Shown: in pieces, positions 50,783 to 58,911 of the stretch | How positions within the stretch are numbered: the stretch's first letter is position 1 | How the letters are laid out: each line of letters begins with the position of its first letter | Assembly (NCBI GenBank): GCA_050304695.1 | Contig: JBNLEB010000014.1 | Coordinates: forward strand, 44,880-108,879 | DNA: 64,000 bases | DNA from: WSZY01 sp050304695 | GTDB lineage: Bacteria; Pseudomonadota; Zetaproteobacteria; Mariprofundales; Mariprofundaceae | Direction: 5' to 3' | The notes under the pieces: model-generated | Told to the model about the DNA's origin: nothing | Databases searched by the model: none | The model's input: only the letters and a program-made list of their open reading frames with translations | Translations under genes and position numbers: made by a program

Positions 50783-50900
50783 CGTCATTCCGGGCTTGAC
50801 CCGGAATCCAGATGAATCTGGAAATGGATGCCGGATTCGGCAACTGCTCCATGCGTTGCTCTACCTCCCGCATCCATGCGGTCGCAAGTCCGGCATGACG
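50783..50900. repeat. CGTCAT-element with two nested hairpin inserts
   Basis: Left end CGTCATTCCGGGCTTGACCC, right end CAAGTCCGGCATGACG. The linker ATCCATGGAT is split by AGATGAATCTGGAA, which with flanking bases forms CCAGAT/ATCTGG. The second hairpin is opened between GCCGGAT (ends 50836) and CAAGTCCGGC (starts 50885) by the 47-bp unit that also occurs free at 1438 and 38083. The left end directly abuts the ribosome site of ycgN. Confidence 0.88.
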
Positions 50901-50926
50901 TATTAACACCTTATCCATCAAAACCT

Positions 50927-51303
50927 CGTCATTCCGGCGAAAGCCGGAATCCATTCTTCTCTTGCTAAAACAAACTTTCGTAGAGATCGAGCCATTCAGG
51001 ATTATTCGCTTCGATCAATTCAATCTTCCATGCCCTGTTCCACGATTTAAGCGCTTTCTCTCTTTTAATGGCAGATGCCATTGATTCATGTTGCTCGAAC
51101 CAAACCAGACGATCAATTTCATATCGTTTGGTAAAACCTTCCACCACATGCTGCTTATGCTCCCAAACTCTTTTAGGCAGGTTCGATGTAACTCCGATGT
51201 AGAGAGTTCCGTTTTTGCCACTGCAAAGAAGATAAACACATGGTTGTTTCATTATGACTCTGGTTCAGAAATCCATGGATTCCCGATCAAGTCGGGAATG
51301 ACG
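50927..51303. repeat. CGTCAT-element with a GIY-YIG gene in its linker
   Basis: The left half is CGTCATTCCGGCGAAAGCCG and GAATCCAT, ending at 50954. The right half is ATCCATGGATTCCCGATCAA and GTCGGGAATGACG, ending at 51303. Between them lie only the GIY-YIG gene and about 25 bases of flank. AATCCAT is present on both sides of the insert (50948-50954 and 51270-51276), as a target duplication would look. The outer nine bases CGTCATTCC are perfect inverted repeats. Confidence 0.88.
50965..51252 (-). CDS. Small GIY-YIG nuclease domain protein, copy 2
   Basis: The protein is 95 residues, with VYLLCSGKNGTLYIGVTSNL (Tyr7 and Tyr18), Arg28, His32 and the KREKALKSWNRAWKIELIE helix. Residues and length agree with the copy at 47728-48015. 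It occupies the linker of a repeat element whose halves are still recognisable on both sides. Domain-only GIY-YIG proteins of this kind are widespread and of unknown role; DNA cutting is expected from the fold, mobility is inference. Confidence 0.94.
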   Translation of the reverse strand: MKQPCVYLLCSGKNGTLYIGVTSNLPKRVWEHKQHVVEGFTKRYEIDRLVWFEQHESMASAIKREKALKSWNRAWKIELIEANNPEWLDLYESLF

Positions 51304-51322
51304 ATCAAAAAGAACCAGTGGT

Positions 51323-53230
51323 TCATGAGGAGAACTCCGACTGCAGCGTCTCCAACGCCTCCCAGCGCTCATAGGAGATGGCAAGCTCCGACTCAATGTC
51401 GGCCAGCCGCTTCTGATCCTTCTGGAACCCCTCGGCATCGGCAGTAAAGTAGTTCGGATCGCAGAAACGCGCCTCGACCTCTCCCTTCTCGCTCTCCAGC
51501 TCCTCGATTCGGCCCGGCAATTCGTCCAGTTCGCGCTGCTCCTTATAGGAGAGCTTTGTCTGTTTTTTGGTCTGTTTCGACTCTGTTTTAACTGTTTTTG
51601 TCTCTTTTTTGAGCGATTCAGGTGATTTCTGCTTACTCTTCCATACGGTGTAATCGGTCCAGCCACCCTCGATCGGGATCACCTTGCCCTCGCCCTCGAA
51701 GGCGAGCACCTTGGAGACAACACGATCCATGAAGGCGCGGTCGTGGCTGACCAGCAGCACGGTGCCGTCGTACTTGGCCAGCGCCTGTTCGAGGACGGTC
51801 AGTGTGCCGATATCGAGGTCGTTGGTCGGCTCATCGAGCACCAGCAGGTTGGCCGGTTCAAGCAGCAGCTTCGCCAGCATCAAGCGGCCACGTTCACCGC
51901 CGGAGAGTGCTTTGACCTGTGCATGCAGCCGTTCGGTATCGAAGAGGAAATCCTGTAGATAGCTGGCAATATGGCGCGGCTCGACGCCGGCGATATGAAC
52001 GTAGTTGCCACCCTTGGGCAGCAGCACGTCCTTGATCTTCATCTCGGGATTAAGCTCGCGCATCTGGGTGAGAAATGCCGGAGCCAGACGCACGCCGTGA
52101 CGTACCCGCCCCTCGTCTGGCTTGAGCTCACCGAGCAGCATCTTCAGCACGGTAGTTTTGCCGATACCGTTGGGGCCAACGAGCCCGATACGGTCACCGG
52201 CCATGATCTTCAAGTTCAGGTGATCGGCGATGATGGTCGAATCGAACCGGTGCGAGAGATCGATCGCCTCAATCAGCATCTTGCCCGGCTTGATGCCGCT
52301 GGCGACGCGCAGCTCGACGTCTCCGGCACGAAGACGGCGCTCAGATCGCTGTCTCCTCAAATCCTCCAATGCCCGCACGCGGCCCTCGTTGCGGGTACGT
52401 CGGGCCGGAATCCCCTGCCGAATCCAGCGCTCTTCTCCGGCCAGTAGCTTATCGAACTTACGATATTGCCGCTCCTCCTGCGCCAGAAGTTCCGCCTTCT
52501 TCTCCAGATAATCGGCATAGGAGCAGTCGAAAAAGGTCAGGTGGCCGCGATCGAGCTCCACCACCTGCTCGGCCACGGCATCGAGGAAGTAGCGGTCGTG
52601 GGTGATGAACATGACCGCACCCCTGAAATCGGCGACGAACTCCTCCAGCCATTCGATCGAAGCGACGTCGAGGTGGTTGGTCGGCTCATCAAGCAGCAGC
52701 AGATCGGGTTCGGCGACCACGGCACGCGCCAGCGCCACACGTCTCAGCCAGCCGCCGGAGAGCTCACCGACATCGCGGTGAGGCTCCAGATTCAGCTTCG
52801 AAATCGCCGTTTCGATACGCGACTTGAACTGCCAGCCGCCGGTTCGCTCCAGTTCACCCTGCAGCTCTGCCAACCTTTTCATATTCTTATTGCTGGAATC
52901 GGACTCCAGCGCTATCAGCGCCTCATCATAGGCATTGAGCGATGCCGCCACCTCGCCAAGCCCCTCCGACACCACGGAGAAAACCGTTTGCCCCGCATCG
53001 AAATGCGGCGCCTGCGGCAGATAGGCGATGCGCACACCGCTACGCAACGAAACCTGCCCATCATCAGCCTCGATCATGCCTGCAATGATCTTCATCAGGG
53101 TCGATTTACCCTCACCGTTTCGACCAATAATACCAATCCGACCCTGCTTCGGAATACGCAGGGAGACATGGTCAAGAAGCACCTGTGGCCCGAAGGCCTT
53201 GGAGAGTTCATGCAGGGTTACAATCGGCAT
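51323..53230 (-). CDS. uup: ABC-F family ATPase (Uup type)
   Basis: The 635-residue soluble protein has two ABC domains. The first has Walker A GRNGEGKST and signature LSGGWLRRV, the second GPNGIGKTT and LSGGERGRL, each followed by LLDEPTNHLD or VLDEPTNDLD. A C-terminal charged coiled coil (about residues 530-635, KKETKTVKTESKQTKKQTKL and onward) is typical of Uup. ABC-F proteins act on the ribosome or, for Uup, on branched DNA; there are no membrane spans. It is divergent from the DUF4390 gene. Confidence 0.94.
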   Translation of the reverse strand: MPIVTLHELSKAFGPQVLLDHVSLRIPKQGRIGIIGRNGEGKSTLMKIIAGMIEADDGQVSLRSGVRIAYLPQAPHFDAGQTVFSVVSEGLGEVAASLNAYDEALIALESDSSNKNMKRLAELQGELERTGGWQFKSRIETAISKLNLEPHRDVGELSGGWLRRVALARAVVAEPDLLLLDEPTNHLDVASIEWLEEFVADFRGAVMFITHDRYFLDAVAEQVVELDRGHLTFFDCSYADYLEKKAELLAQEERQYRKFDKLLAGEERWIRQGIPARRTRNEGRVRALEDLRRQRSERRLRAGDVELRVASGIKPGKMLIEAIDLSHRFDSTIIADHLNLKIMAGDRIGLVGPNGIGKTTVLKMLLGELKPDEGRVRHGVRLAPAFLTQMRELNPEMKIKDVLLPKGGNYVHIAGVEPRHIASYLQDFLFDTERLHAQVKALSGGERGRLMLAKLLLEPANLLVLDEPTNDLDIGTLTVLEQALAKYDGTVLLVSHDRAFMDRVVSKVLAFEGEGKVIPIEGGWTDYTVWKSKQKSPESLKKETKTVKTESKQTKKQTKLSYKEQRELDELPGRIEELESEKGEVEARFCDPNYFTADAEGFQKDQKRLADIESELAISYERWEALETLQSEFSS

Positions 53231-53290
53231 TGCCGCACTATAGCGAGCATCAGAACTGGAATCATTGGTTATCCAAGCTAAACTCGCCTG

Positions 53291-53857
53291 ATGGCATCGG
53301 CACTCCGTATTCCGACCACAGTTGCGGCAACTGTTATCGTCCTGTTTCTCTCTCTCCTGCTTCTGCAGGTTGGAGACGCCTATGCCGATGATGAAGTCTC
53401 ACCCATCACCATCACCTACGACGACAAGCTGGTTTACTGCAGTGTCGAGCGAATCAGCATCTCCGACCGCGCTATTCTGGCACTGAACCAGGGAACACCG
53501 GTCACCTTTGTCTGGAAGATCTCCATTGAAGAGTCGAGGGATTACTGGATCGATAAAAATATCGGTGAAGTCACTATTGCCCGTCAGGCGATTCCCGATC
53601 TGATCTCGAAGAGTCTGGTTATTGCCGACGCGAAGAATGGCATCTCACGCAGGGTACACACCATCGACGATGCCATCGATTTTCTCTCTGAACTGAATCG
53701 CTTTCCGATCATCGATCGAAGCCTCCTGGAAAAGGGGAAGAGATATAATATCGGCGTCGAGTTTCATATCCAGGAAGGACAGTTCAGCGATACATGGTGG
53801 TCCGAAGCAACGCGTATCAATACCGACATCGCAGAGGAGGAGATCGAGCTTCCATGA
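53291..53857 (+). CDS. DUF4390 family exported protein upstream of ntrY
   Basis: The 188-residue protein has a hydrophobic signal or anchor (residues about 8-30, TTVAATVIVLFLSLLLLQVG) and a beta-rich body (YCSVERISISDRAILALNQG, then TPVTFVWKISIEESRDYWID). It ends FSDTWWSEATRINTD. Position directly before ntrY with a 4-base overlap is a conserved arrangement for this family, which suggests that it modulates or senses for NtrY, but its role is not known. Confidence 0.9.
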   Translation: MASALRIPTTVAATVIVLFLSLLLLQVGDAYADDEVSPITITYDDKLVYCSVERISISDRAILALNQGTPVTFVWKISIEESRDYWIDKNIGEVTIARQAIPDLISKSLVIADAKNGISRRVHTIDDAIDFLSELNRFPIIDRSLLEKGKRYNIGVEFHIQEGQFSDTWWSEATRINTDIAEEEIELP

Positions 53858-56010
53858 CGGGCATGATCCGCTACCTGCCACTGCTGATGACTGCAACTCT
53901 CTGGGCCACCATCATCCTGCTCTGGCCCGATGCGAATGAACCTGAAGTATCCCTGATTGTATGGCTGAACATCTCGTTGCTGACCATCCTGTCATTGGTT
54001 CTCCTCAACTACGGCATCCGTATTATCCGGGAACCGAAGGAGCGGCGAGCCGGATCAAGGCTACGGGCCAAGCTTGTGATCGCACTGGTCAGCATGCTGC
54101 TGATACCGACCGCCATCCTGCAAATTGCAGCCAACCAGATGGTCGAGCGCGGTATGGATGTCTGGTTCGATGTGCGTGTCGATACACTGCTCGACCAGGC
54201 TCTGAACCTCGCCCAGGGTTTCTATGCCCGTGTCGACAGCGACCTCAAACAGGGGCTCGACAACGCCATGAATGACCAGGAACTGCTCAATTATGTTGCG
54301 ACACTGCCGGTTAGTTACAGCCTTCTGAATGCCCAATTGCACGAGATTCTGGTGCATGAGGGCTGGCAAAGTATCCAGGTGTTCGACCTTAATGAACGTC
54401 TTGTCGCTAATGTCCGGCTCGAAGGGCTCTCCAGTATCGAAACCGAAGCACTGGAAGAGGAGGCCAAACCGACACTGACGCTGGGGCTGATTTCAACCCG
54501 CTTTGCTAACCGGGATGGCGAGGAGATGGCCATCGGCTATGCGCCGCTACGCGCCCACCAGAGTATTGTCGGTGTACTACGGGCTCAGGTAAAACTACCC
54601 GAGAGCATTGTTCACAATGCCCGCGCCGTTGAGACCGATTACCGCACCTACCGCGAACTCGAACGCAATCGCCAGTCGATTCGCAGCACCTTCACCCACG
54701 CAATGCTGATCGCCACGCTGCTGATCGTTCTCGCTGCAGGCATTGTCGCTATTGTTTATGCACGTCGCCTCACCTCCCCTATTGCAGAACTTGCATCCGC
54801 ACTGGAACGGGTGACCGAGGGTGACCTGAGTGTATCCATCCCGACAGCTCCGGAAGATGAGCTGGGCTCACTGGTACACTCCTTCAACCGGATGACGCTG
54901 CGCCTGAAACAGAATGTCGAAGCACTGGAACAGACCCAGAAGGAGCTGACCGGAGCACTCGATAGCAGCCGGCAACGACAATATGTACTGGAGACACTGC
55001 TGGCCAACCTGCAAACTGGTGTGCTGCTCATCGATGCTGCAGGCAACATCCGCCTGCTTAACCAGGCCGTACGTGACCTGCTGCAACTCTCATCCGAATG
55101 GATGCCCGGACGTCCCGTTGCTCCGCTCTGCAGTGGCAGGCTCCACCTCATCTGTCAGTTCTATGATGAGCTGCAACACTTGAAAGAGGAACATCTTCAG
55201 CGCGAAATTGAGATATCGGTCGAGCATCGACATCTCCACATCCTTGCCCGCGGCGCGCGTCTCTCCGGTGCCGGTTCGGCAGGTTTCTCCGGATACCTGA
55301 TGGTTCTCGACGATGTCAGCTCGCTCGCCGAAGCCCAGCGGCATCGAGCATGGGCGGAAGTGGCCCAGCGCCTTGCCCACGAGATCAAGAATCCGCTCAC
55401 GCCGATCAAACTGGCTGCCGAACGCCTGCAGCGTCGTTTCAGAAAGTCGGCTGACAACACCGATGTGTTCGACAGCTGCACCCACGCCATCATCACACAG
55501 GTGGAACGACTGCAGAGACTCATCGTCGACTTCTCCGATTTGGCACGCATGCCGAAACCCAAACCTGCCAGTGTTCCGGCAAAAGCACTGGCTCAGGATA
55601 TGCAGGATCTCTACAGCGCTTATAAGCGCCTGCACGTAGAGAAATTCGAAGATGACACTCTCTGTTACTGCGATGCCGACCAGATCAGGCAGGTGCTGAT
55701 CAATCTGATGGATAATGCTCTTGCCGCTACTGAAGAGTCGCAGGCTCCTGTCCACCTTTTTGTCAGCCACGATGAGCGGATGGTTGAGTTCCATATTCAG
55801 GATGGTGGCCCGGGCATTGCCGATGATACGGCATCCCATATCTTCGATGCCTACTTCTCCACCAAAGAGGATGGCTCCGGGCTTGGGCTATCGATTGCAA
55901 AAAGAATTGCCGATGAACACGACGGCGAACTGCTTCTGCTATCGAATCGACAGCCGACACACTTCTGCTTGCGCCTCCCTATCGAACAACCCAGCATGGA
56001 GCAGTCATGA
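53854..56010 (+). CDS. ntrY: Sensor histidine kinase NtrY
   Basis: The 718-residue membrane kinase has about three spans near the N-terminus, a large periplasmic segment (residues about 90-285), a fourth span, and a HAMP domain (RRLTSPIAELASALERVTEG). A PAS-like domain (LLANLQTGVLLIDAAGNIRL) follows, then the HisKA box LAHEIKNPLTPIKLAAERL with His509, and the ATPase domain with NLMDNALAA and GSGLGLSIAKRI. It is the partner of NtrX, which overlaps it by 4 bases. NtrYX is known in nitrogen, redox and envelope control. The ATG at 53854 lies at the DUF4390 stop. Confidence 0.95.
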   Translation: MTGMIRYLPLLMTATLWATIILLWPDANEPEVSLIVWLNISLLTILSLVLLNYGIRIIREPKERRAGSRLRAKLVIALVSMLLIPTAILQIAANQMVERGMDVWFDVRVDTLLDQALNLAQGFYARVDSDLKQGLDNAMNDQELLNYVATLPVSYSLLNAQLHEILVHEGWQSIQVFDLNERLVANVRLEGLSSIETEALEEEAKPTLTLGLISTRFANRDGEEMAIGYAPLRAHQSIVGVLRAQVKLPESIVHNARAVETDYRTYRELERNRQSIRSTFTHAMLIATLLIVLAAGIVAIVYARRLTSPIAELASALERVTEGDLSVSIPTAPEDELGSLVHSFNRMTLRLKQNVEALEQTQKELTGALDSSRQRQYVLETLLANLQTGVLLIDAAGNIRLLNQAVRDLLQLSSEWMPGRPVAPLCSGRLHLICQFYDELQHLKEEHLQREIEISVEHRHLHILARGARLSGAGSAGFSGYLMVLDDVSSLAEAQRHRAWAEVAQRLAHEIKNPLTPIKLAAERLQRRFRKSADNTDVFDSCTHAIITQVERLQRLIVDFSDLARMPKPKPASVPAKALAQDMQDLYSAYKRLHVEKFEDDTLCYCDADQIRQVLINLMDNALAATEESQAPVHLFVSHDERMVEFHIQDGGPGIADDTASHIFDAYFSTKEDGSGLGLSIAKRIADEHDGELLLLSNRQPTHFCLRLPIEQPSMEQS

Positions 56011-57395
56011 GTGCGCATATCATGGTCGTTGATGATGAAAAAGCGATTCGGGAATCTCTTCAGGGACTCTTCGAAGATGAGGGCTACTCGGTCTCCTGCG
56101 CCGCATCCGGAGAGGAGGCGGTGGCACGATTCCGCAAGCAGCCTGCCGACTGTATTCTGCTGGATATCTGGATGCCCGGTATCGACGGACTGGAGACCAT
56201 GAGCCGTATTCTGCAAATGGATGAGAATATTCCGATTATCATCATGTCCGGACACGCCACCATCGATACGGCTGTCCGCGCAACCCGTCAGGGTGCCTTC
56301 GATTTCGTCGAGAAACCACTCTCTTCCGACCGCCTGCTGATTCTACTGCGTAACGCGCTGGAGAAGCGAAAGCTGGAACAGGAGAATGTCGGCCTGAAAC
56401 AGAACATCCAGCAGCAGACACGTCACCAGCTGGTAGGCAAAAGTGCGGCCATCGAAGAGGCAAAAAAACTGATCAGGCGTGTTGCCGCAACCGATGCAGC
56501 TGTACTTATCCTGGGCGAGCATGGAACCGGCAAAGCTGTCGCTGCCCAGCAGATTCATCTTCAATCCAAGCGTTCGGATGCTCCGTTCGTCGAACTGAAT
56601 ACCGCCAGCATTGCAGATGCACAGATGGACTCGGAGCTCTTCGGCCATGAGAAGGGAGCATTTGCCGGGGCACTGCATGCACAGCGCGGTCGTTTTGAAT
56701 ATGCCAACGACGGCACCCTCTTTCTCGATGAGATCAGCGAACTCAGCCTCGGGATTCAGGCCAAAATCCTGAAGACCATGCAGGAGAAAAAGATCCACCG
56801 ACTGGGCAATCCGAAACCGGTTCCCTCCAGTGTCCGCATCATCGGTGCCAGCTCACACGAGCCGGAAAAACTGTTGAGTGAAGGCAAACTGCGTGAAGAT
56901 TTTTACTACCGCCTGAACGTCGTCACCATCCTCCTCCCCTCATTGCGTGATCGTATCGAGGATCTGCCTCTGTTGATCGAAACACTGGCGGGTGAACAGG
57001 CACAGCTTCTGGGAGGCGAGCCGGTACACTTCTCCGATGCCGCCATTACCCTGATGCAGGAGTATCACTGGGCAGGCAATATTCGGGAGTTGAGAAATTA
57101 TATTGAGCGCTGCCACATTCTCCAACCCGGCATCGAAATCACCCCGGAGAGCATGCTGCCACTCGATTCAGCGGCAACCACGGTTCAGCAGGGCAGCCAG
57201 AATCCTGACAACAGCGTTTTCACCCACAGCTACCACAATGCCAGGGAAGCATTTGAACGCAGCTATCTGCTACACTACCTGGAACAGAACGATTGGAATG
57301 TCAGCCGTACTGCAACCGCCATCGGCATGGAGCGCAGTCAGTTACACAGGAAAATCAAAAGCTTCGAACTGAGTCCGCCGGAGAAAAAATCGTGA
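56007..57395 (+). CDS. ntrX: Response regulator NtrX, sigma-54 activator family with altered GAFTGA
   Basis: In 462 residues it has a receiver domain (phosphoacceptor Asp53 in LLDIWMPG), a AAA+ domain with Walker A GEHGTGKAV, and Walker B GTLFLDEI. A Fis-type HTH closes the protein (residues about 420-460, NVSRTATAIGMERSQLHRKI). The loop that contacts sigma-54 is normally GAFTGA; here residues 217-222 read GAFAGA, with Ala for Thr. Such changes are known in NtrX proteins that work without sigma-54. It overlaps ntrY and trkA by 4 bases each. Confidence 0.95.
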   Translation: MSAHIMVVDDEKAIRESLQGLFEDEGYSVSCAASGEEAVARFRKQPADCILLDIWMPGIDGLETMSRILQMDENIPIIIMSGHATIDTAVRATRQGAFDFVEKPLSSDRLLILLRNALEKRKLEQENVGLKQNIQQQTRHQLVGKSAAIEEAKKLIRRVAATDAAVLILGEHGTGKAVAAQQIHLQSKRSDAPFVELNTASIADAQMDSELFGHEKGAFAGALHAQRGRFEYANDGTLFLDEISELSLGIQAKILKTMQEKKIHRLGNPKPVPSSVRIIGASSHEPEKLLSEGKLREDFYYRLNVVTILLPSLRDRIEDLPLLIETLAGEQAQLLGGEPVHFSDAAITLMQEYHWAGNIRELRNYIERCHILQPGIEITPESMLPLDSAATTVQQGSQNPDNSVFTHSYHNAREAFERSYLLHYLEQNDWNVSRTATAIGMERSQLHRKIKSFELSPPEKKS

Positions 57396-58762
57396 ACATA
57401 TTGATCCTTGGTGCCGGAGAAGTCGGATTTCACATTGCCCAGAGGCTGGCAACAGAGGGCAACGATGTGGTGGTGGTCGATAACGATGCCGAACGTCTGC
57501 AACGCGTTGCAGACACCATGGATGTCAAAACCATCCTCGGTCACGCCTCCCATCCCAGCGTGCTGCAAAGAGCCGGGGCCGAACATGCCGAACTGCTGAT
57601 TGCCGCCACTACCAATGATGAAACCAATATGCTCGCCTGCCAGGTAGCCCATTCGTTATTCAAGGTGACCACTAAAATGGCTCGTGTTCGGGAGCCCGAC
57701 TACGTGAACAGCAGTGGCCTGTTCGGGCGCGATGAACTACCGATCGACCTGATCATCTCTCCGGAACGTGAAGCAGCCAAATCGATCGTCAAACGTTTCC
57801 AGGTCTCATCGGCCGTGGATGCGCAGGACTTTGCCGAAGGCCGTGTTCAGCTGCTCGGCCTGCGTGTTCCGCCCAAAGGTATTCTGGCCGGGCTGGCACT
57901 GAATGAACTGAACGAAGTGATGGGCGACATCGATACCTATATCGTTGCCCATGAGCACAACCAGCGCTGGAGCGTGCCGGATGCCAACACCGTGCTGCTC
58001 GCCGGTGACAGTGTCTACATCGCCATGGCGCGCCATCAGGTTGCTGCATTCCTCGAGCATGTCGGCCATGAAACATCGGAACAGCAGAACAGAAATGTCA
58101 TGATCGTCGGTGGTGGTAATGTCGGTTACATCGTAGCTCAGGAGCTGGAATCGATGGGTGTATCCATCAAGGTTATCGAATACGACCCTCACCGTGCCGA
58201 GTGGCTGGCCCAGCAACTCGATGAGAGCATCGTTATCCACGGCGACGCGCTGGATCGCGACCTTCTCGAAGAGGAGGCCATCGATGGTATGGATGATTTC
58301 CTGGCACTCACCAATGATGATGAGACCAATATCCTTGGCAGCCTGATCGCCCAGAAATACAACGTTCCGCATGTTGTTACACTGGTGAATCGCGCCATCT
58401 ACACCGATCTGGTTCGCCAAATCGGGCTGGATATCACCGTATCGCCAAGATTTACCACCGCATCGTCGATTCTTCGCCATGTCCGCAAAGGGCGTATCCT
58501 CGGCATGTCGCCGCTCGGCGATGGTACGCTGGAGGTGTTGGAGGCAGTGGCGCTGGAGACATCGGATATCCTGAATATCCCCCTTAACGACCTGGAGCTT
58601 CCGCCCAACACCGTGATCGGCTCCATTGTCCGTGAAGGCGAAGTCATCATTCCGGATGGTGCTACGATCATCAAGGCGAACGATCATGTTCTGCTGGTCA
58701 CACAGGGCACCTCCCTGCGGGCGGTTGAGAAGCTGTTCGAAGTGCATCTGGAATTCTTTTGA
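57392..58762 (+). CDS. trkA: Trk potassium uptake regulator TrkA
   Basis: TrkA is the cytosolic NAD-binding ring of the Trk potassium system. The 456-residue protein has two RCK units. The first Rossmann motif is LILGAGEVGFHIAQRL, the second VMIVGGGNVGYIVAQEL, each followed by a TrkA-C domain (VQLLGLRVPPKGILAGLALN; VLEAVALETSDILNIPLNDL). The start is GTG at 57392, overlapping the ntrX stop (GTGA). The order ntrY-ntrX-trkA-trkH is common in several proteobacteria. Confidence 0.96.
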   Translation: MNILILGAGEVGFHIAQRLATEGNDVVVVDNDAERLQRVADTMDVKTILGHASHPSVLQRAGAEHAELLIAATTNDETNMLACQVAHSLFKVTTKMARVREPDYVNSSGLFGRDELPIDLIISPEREAAKSIVKRFQVSSAVDAQDFAEGRVQLLGLRVPPKGILAGLALNELNEVMGDIDTYIVAHEHNQRWSVPDANTVLLAGDSVYIAMARHQVAAFLEHVGHETSEQQNRNVMIVGGGNVGYIVAQELESMGVSIKVIEYDPHRAEWLAQQLDESIVIHGDALDRDLLEEEAIDGMDDFLALTNDDETNILGSLIAQKYNVPHVVTLVNRAIYTDLVRQIGLDITVSPRFTTASSILRHVRKGRILGMSPLGDGTLEVLEAVALETSDILNIPLNDLELPPNTVIGSIVREGEVIIPDGATIIKANDHVLLVTQGTSLRAVEKLFEVHLEFF

Positions 58763-58810
58763 TGCCACGAATCAAAGCATCTACACAATTTGTAACAGGG
58801 GCTCCCATCC

Positions 58811-58864
58811 CCGCACAGGGAAGTGCGGCTTCAGCAAGTTTCGCAAAACGACGCTTTTGCGAAA
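58811..58864. repeat. Two-hairpin module between trkA and trkH
   Basis: CCGCAC-agggaa-GTGCGG (58811-58828) is followed by CTTCAGCAAG and then TTTCGCAAAA-CGACGC-TTTTGCGAAA (58839-58864), a perfect 10-bp stem. The order matches 1535-1588, where the linker is ACTTTAGTAAG, and the inverted copy at 98-152. The rest of the trkA-trkH gap (58763-58911) holds no gene. Confidence 0.75.
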
Positions 58865-58911
58865 CGCCCACAAGCGCGGGGCAGGACGCTCCCGCGCGCA
58901 TGTAAAAGCCC

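Noticed and set aside
9506..51303. CRISPR array
   Set aside because: The repeats are dispersed singly between genes, contain nested inserts and are not separated by regular spacers; no cas genes are present.
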